Positions 61,659 to 64,000 of a stretch of 64,000 bases of DNA are shown piece by piece. The DNA comes from Pseudomonadota bacterium. Lineage in GTDB: Bacteria; Pseudomonadota; Gammaproteobacteria; Xanthomonadales; SZUA-38. Positions within the stretch are counted from its first letter, which is position 1, and every line of letters starts with the position of its first letter. A program made the translations under genes and the position numbers. The DNA is taken from NCBI GenBank assembly GCA_039033415.1, contig JBCCCR010000001.1:310001-374000 (forward strand), given 5' to 3'. Below the pieces are notes generated by a model that was given only the letters and a program-made list of their open reading frames with translations, had not been told where the DNA came from and made no database searches.

Positions 61659-63806
61659 CTAAAACTTACCGTAATAGCCTTCTTTCAGCGCATCAAACAG
61701 ATTGGCCGCGGAATGGGTTTCACCGTCGTACTCAATCTCTTCGTTGCCCTTAACCTCGACCGTGCTACCGTCATCCAGCGTGAAGCGGTAGGTCGTGTTC
61801 TCCAGGTCGTCTTCTTTGACCAGCACACCCTGGAACGCCTCGGGATTGAAGCGGAACGTGGTGCATCCCTTCAGCCCTTTCTCGTGTGCGTAGGTGTAGA
61901 TCTCCTTAAAGTCTTCATAAGGATAATCGGTGGGCACATTGGCGGTTTTGGAGATGGATGAGTCCACCCACAGCTGGGCTGCCGCCTGGATGTCGACGTG
62001 CTGCTTAGGAGTAATGTCATCAGCGGTGATGAAATACTCCGGCAGGCTGTTCTCGGGATCATCGCTGAACGGCATCGCGTCATCGTTGATCAGCGACCGG
62101 TAGGCCAGCAGCTCGAACGAATACACCTCCACCTTTTCTTTGGTCTTGCGCCCTTCCCGAATCACGTTCCGGGAATAGTGGTGGGCAAAACTCGGCTCGA
62201 TGCCGTTTGACGCGTTGTTGGCCAGCGACAGAGAGATTGTCCCGGTCGGCGCAATCGACGTGTGGTGGGTGAAGCGGCAGCCTTCCTCGGCAATCGAGTC
62301 GACCAGCTCCGGCGCCACCTCCGCGACACGCTGCATGTAGCGGCTGTAGCGAGCGTGAAGCACCTTGCCGGGAATCTTGTCGCCGAGCTTGTAGCCGTCG
62401 CGCATCATTTCCGGGCGCTTGCGCAGCATCTCTGCGTCCACCGCAAAAAGCGTGTCCATAATCGGCGCCGGCCCTTTCTCCCGGGCGAGCTCAACGCCCG
62501 TTTCCCAGCCCGCCAACGCCATCTCCTTGGAGACGGTCTCGGTGAATTCGACCGATTCGGGTGATCCGTATTTCATGCCCAGCAGCGTGAGCGTTGAGCC
62601 CAGCCCCAGGAAGCCCATGCCGTGGCGGCGCTTGTGGCGAATCTCTTCTTCCTGCTGGCTTAACGGCAGGCCGTTGATCTCGACCACGTTGTCCAGCATC
62701 CGCGTAAAGACGCGGACCGTCTCCCGGTACTCGTCCCAGTTGAACTCGGCTTTGTCGGTGAACGGGTTTTCGACAAACCGGGTCAGGTTGACCGAACCCA
62801 GCAGGCAGGAGCCATAGGGCGGCAGCGGCTGCTCACCACACGGGTTGGTTGCCCGGATGTTTTCGCAGAACCAGTTGTTGTTCATCTCGTTGACGCGGTC
62901 GATCAGGATGAAACCGGGCTCGGCAAAATCGTAGGTTGAGGACATGATCATGTCCCAAACCCGCTGCGCTGGTACCGTCGAGTACACCTTACAGGCCACG
63001 AGGCCCAGGTCGTTCCGGACGTATCCCTTCTCCAGCGGCCAATCGCGCCAGACCACCGCCTCCGGATCGGTGAGATCGACGTCATCCGCTTCTTTTTCCA
63101 GAATCGGAAATACCAGCGGCCACTGCGCGTCCGTTTTCACAGCCTCAATAAAGTCGTCCGTGATCAGCAGCGAAAGGTTGAACTGCCGCAGCCGGCCGTC
63201 TTCCCGCTTGGCCCGGATGAACTCGCGGACGTCTGGATGAGACACGTCGAACGTCGCCATCTGCGCGCCGCGGCGGCCGCCGGCGGAGGAGACGGTGAAA
63301 CACATCTTGTCGTAGATATCCATGAACGACAGCGGGCCGGACGTGTAGGCGCCAGCGCCCGAGACGTAAGCGCCGCGGGGACGCAGGGTGGAGAACTCAT
63401 AGCCGATGCCGCAGCCCGCTTTCAGCGTCAGGCCGGCTTCATGGACCTTGTCCAGGATGCCGTCCATCGAATCGGTAACCGTCCCCGATACCGTGCAGTT
63501 GATGGTCGACGTTGCGGGCTTGTGCTCTAGCGCGCCCGCGTTGGAGGTGATCCGGCCGGCCGGAATGGCGCCTCGTCGCAGGGCCCACAGAAACCGCTCG
63601 TTCCAGTAGGCGCGCTTTTCTTCCCCTGACTCAACGTCTGACAGCGCCTTGGCGACCCGTTTATAGGTTTCATCGATCGACGCGTCGATCTCCTCGCCGG
63701 TTTTGCTCTTCAAACGATATTTCTTATCCCAGATATCAACCGACGCGGGCTGAAAAGCGATGTCGGACACGCCATTAGGCACGGCCTCGAGACGGACGCT
63801 GCTCAT
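61659..63806 (-). CDS. nrdJa: NrdJa, large component of split class II ribonucleotide reductase
   Basis: A 715-residue adenosylcobalamin-dependent ribonucleotide reductase that makes deoxynucleotides with or without oxygen. An active-site Cys lies in TINCTVSG near residue 103. The radical-site Cys is in NPCGEQPLPPYGSC, and HTSIAPTGTISLSL completes the ten-stranded barrel. The C-terminal redox cysteines are in the separate NrdJb, as in Pseudomonas aeruginosa. It is preceded by two NrdR boxes and a sigma-70 promoter, so transcription is probably repressed by NrdR when deoxynucleotides are plentiful. Confidence 0.95.
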   Translation of the reverse strand: MSSVRLEAVPNGVSDIAFQPASVDIWDKKYRLKSKTGEEIDASIDETYKRVAKALSDVESGEEKRAYWNERFLWALRRGAIPAGRITSNAGALEHKPATSTINCTVSGTVTDSMDGILDKVHEAGLTLKAGCGIGYEFSTLRPRGAYVSGAGAYTSGPLSFMDIYDKMCFTVSSAGGRRGAQMATFDVSHPDVREFIRAKREDGRLRQFNLSLLITDDFIEAVKTDAQWPLVFPILEKEADDVDLTDPEAVVWRDWPLEKGYVRNDLGLVACKVYSTVPAQRVWDMIMSSTYDFAEPGFILIDRVNEMNNNWFCENIRATNPCGEQPLPPYGSCLLGSVNLTRFVENPFTDKAEFNWDEYRETVRVFTRMLDNVVEINGLPLSQQEEEIRHKRRHGMGFLGLGSTLTLLGMKYGSPESVEFTETVSKEMALAGWETGVELAREKGPAPIMDTLFAVDAEMLRKRPEMMRDGYKLGDKIPGKVLHARYSRYMQRVAEVAPELVDSIAEEGCRFTHHTSIAPTGTISLSLANNASNGIEPSFAHHYSRNVIREGRKTKEKVEVYSFELLAYRSLINDDAMPFSDDPENSLPEYFITADDITPKQHVDIQAAAQLWVDSSISKTANVPTDYPYEDFKEIYTYAHEKGLKGCTTFRFNPEAFQGVLVKEDDLENTTYRFTLDDGSTVEVKGNEEIEYDGETHSAANLFDALKEGYYGKF

Positions 63807-63846
63807 TTTTCGGACAATTCTCCCTGAAGCCCCACAGACCGGGGCA

Positions 63847-63862
63847 ACACTATCTCTAGTTA
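63847..63862. promoter_or_regulatory. NrdR box 1 (imperfect)
   Basis: ACACTATCTCTAGTTA matches most of the NrdR consensus ACACWATATATWGTGT, weaker on its right arm. It starts 32 bases from the stronger box, which is the usual paired spacing of about three helical turns, and lies 41 bases before nrdJa. Confidence 0.6.
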
Positions 63863-63878
63863 TTTATTTGAGTTATAG

Positions 63879-63894
63879 ACACAAGATGTTGTGT
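63879..63894. promoter_or_regulatory. NrdR box 2 (strong)
   Basis: ACACAAGATGTTGTGT agrees closely with the NrdR consensus ACACWATATATWGTGT and is itself nearly palindromic. It lies just downstream of the predicted -10 element, a position suited to repression. Confidence 0.8.
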
Positions 63895-63903
63895 CTTGGC
63901 CCC

Positions 63904-63932
63904 ACAGTAGTCCTGAGGGGGCTAATTGTCAA
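63904..63932 (-). promoter_or_regulatory. sigma-70 promoter of nrdJa
   Basis: On the minus strand TTGACA at 63932-63927 is a perfect -35 element, followed by a 17-base spacer and TACTGT at 63909-63904 (3 of 6 at -10). Start of transcription would be near 63897, immediately before the strong NrdR box. Confidence 0.5.
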
Positions 63933-64000
63933 ATTATATTTATTCAATAAAAACAGATAGATAGAATTTCTTTGCAGAATCTTATTGAAAGAATCAGGGG

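Overview
The window is a GC-rich stretch of a gammaproteobacterial chromosome. The type IV pilus operon pilMNOPQ divergent from a PBP1A gene, the Bat/MoxR cluster, split class II ribonucleotide reductase (nrdJa/nrdJb), PspA/PspC beside SppA, and a FecI/FecR/TonB-receptor set all point to a free-living, aerobic, Gram-negative heterotroph. Genus cannot be read from the sequence. No rRNA, tRNA, CRISPR array, insertion sequence or prophage was recognised. Coding density is high and genes sit in short operons, many with 4-base ATGA overlaps.

Layout. 1-7 kb: a partial extracellular nuclease, cytochrome c5, a D-amino-acid dehydrogenase-like flavoprotein, a MATE exporter, a PII protein, an M48 protease with a lipoprotein, and a small lipoprotein. 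6.3-9.3 kb: envelope-stress genes pspA-pspC divergent from sppA. 9.3-13.3 kb: a catabolic unit, GntR and CitE-like lyase divergent from a TauD-type dioxygenase and a CaiB CoA-transferase, with a 14-bp perfect palindrome between them. 13.3-24.8 kb: a conserved protein and PBP1A, then pilMNOPQ and a 1000-residue Ig-like lipoprotein ending at a strong terminator. 25.0-34.4 kb: moxR, DUF58, DUF4381, batA, batB, then a BatD fused in frame to a complete amidohydrolase, then a ParA-like ATPase.

34.4-43.9 kb: ada, a DUF3379 protein without its sigma factor, Lrp divergent from a leucine dehydrogenase, a HisD-like dehydrogenase with an SDR, a small hypothetical, a beta-lactamase-fold hydrolase, an ASCH protein and endonuclease III with unusual iron-sulfur spacing. 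43.9-51.1 kb: LysR divergent from a PNPOx-FNR flavoprotein, a PAP2 phosphatase, and a four-gene oxidoreductase operon (CmcJ-like, LLM, SDR, enoyl-CoA hydratase). 51.3-54.0 kb: an AT-richer block with a HAD phosphatase-like protein, a LysR regulator abutting the RNA 2'-phosphotransferase KptA, and a DUF6090-like membrane protein; this looks acquired. 54.3-60.8 kb: an iron uptake locus with sigma factor, FecR and an STN-type TonB receptor, divergent from small membrane proteins and a PepSY protein. 60.8-64 kb: nrdJa-nrdJb with two NrdR boxes and a promoter.

The observations most worth following are the BatD-amidohydrolase fusion, the HAD/LysR/KptA block, the dioxygenase/CoA-transferase/lyase catabolic unit with its palindromic operator, and the four-gene CmcJ-LLM-SDR-ECH operon. 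No function was tested, and start sites given as GTG or TTG are inferences from ribosome-binding sites, signal peptides or overlaps.
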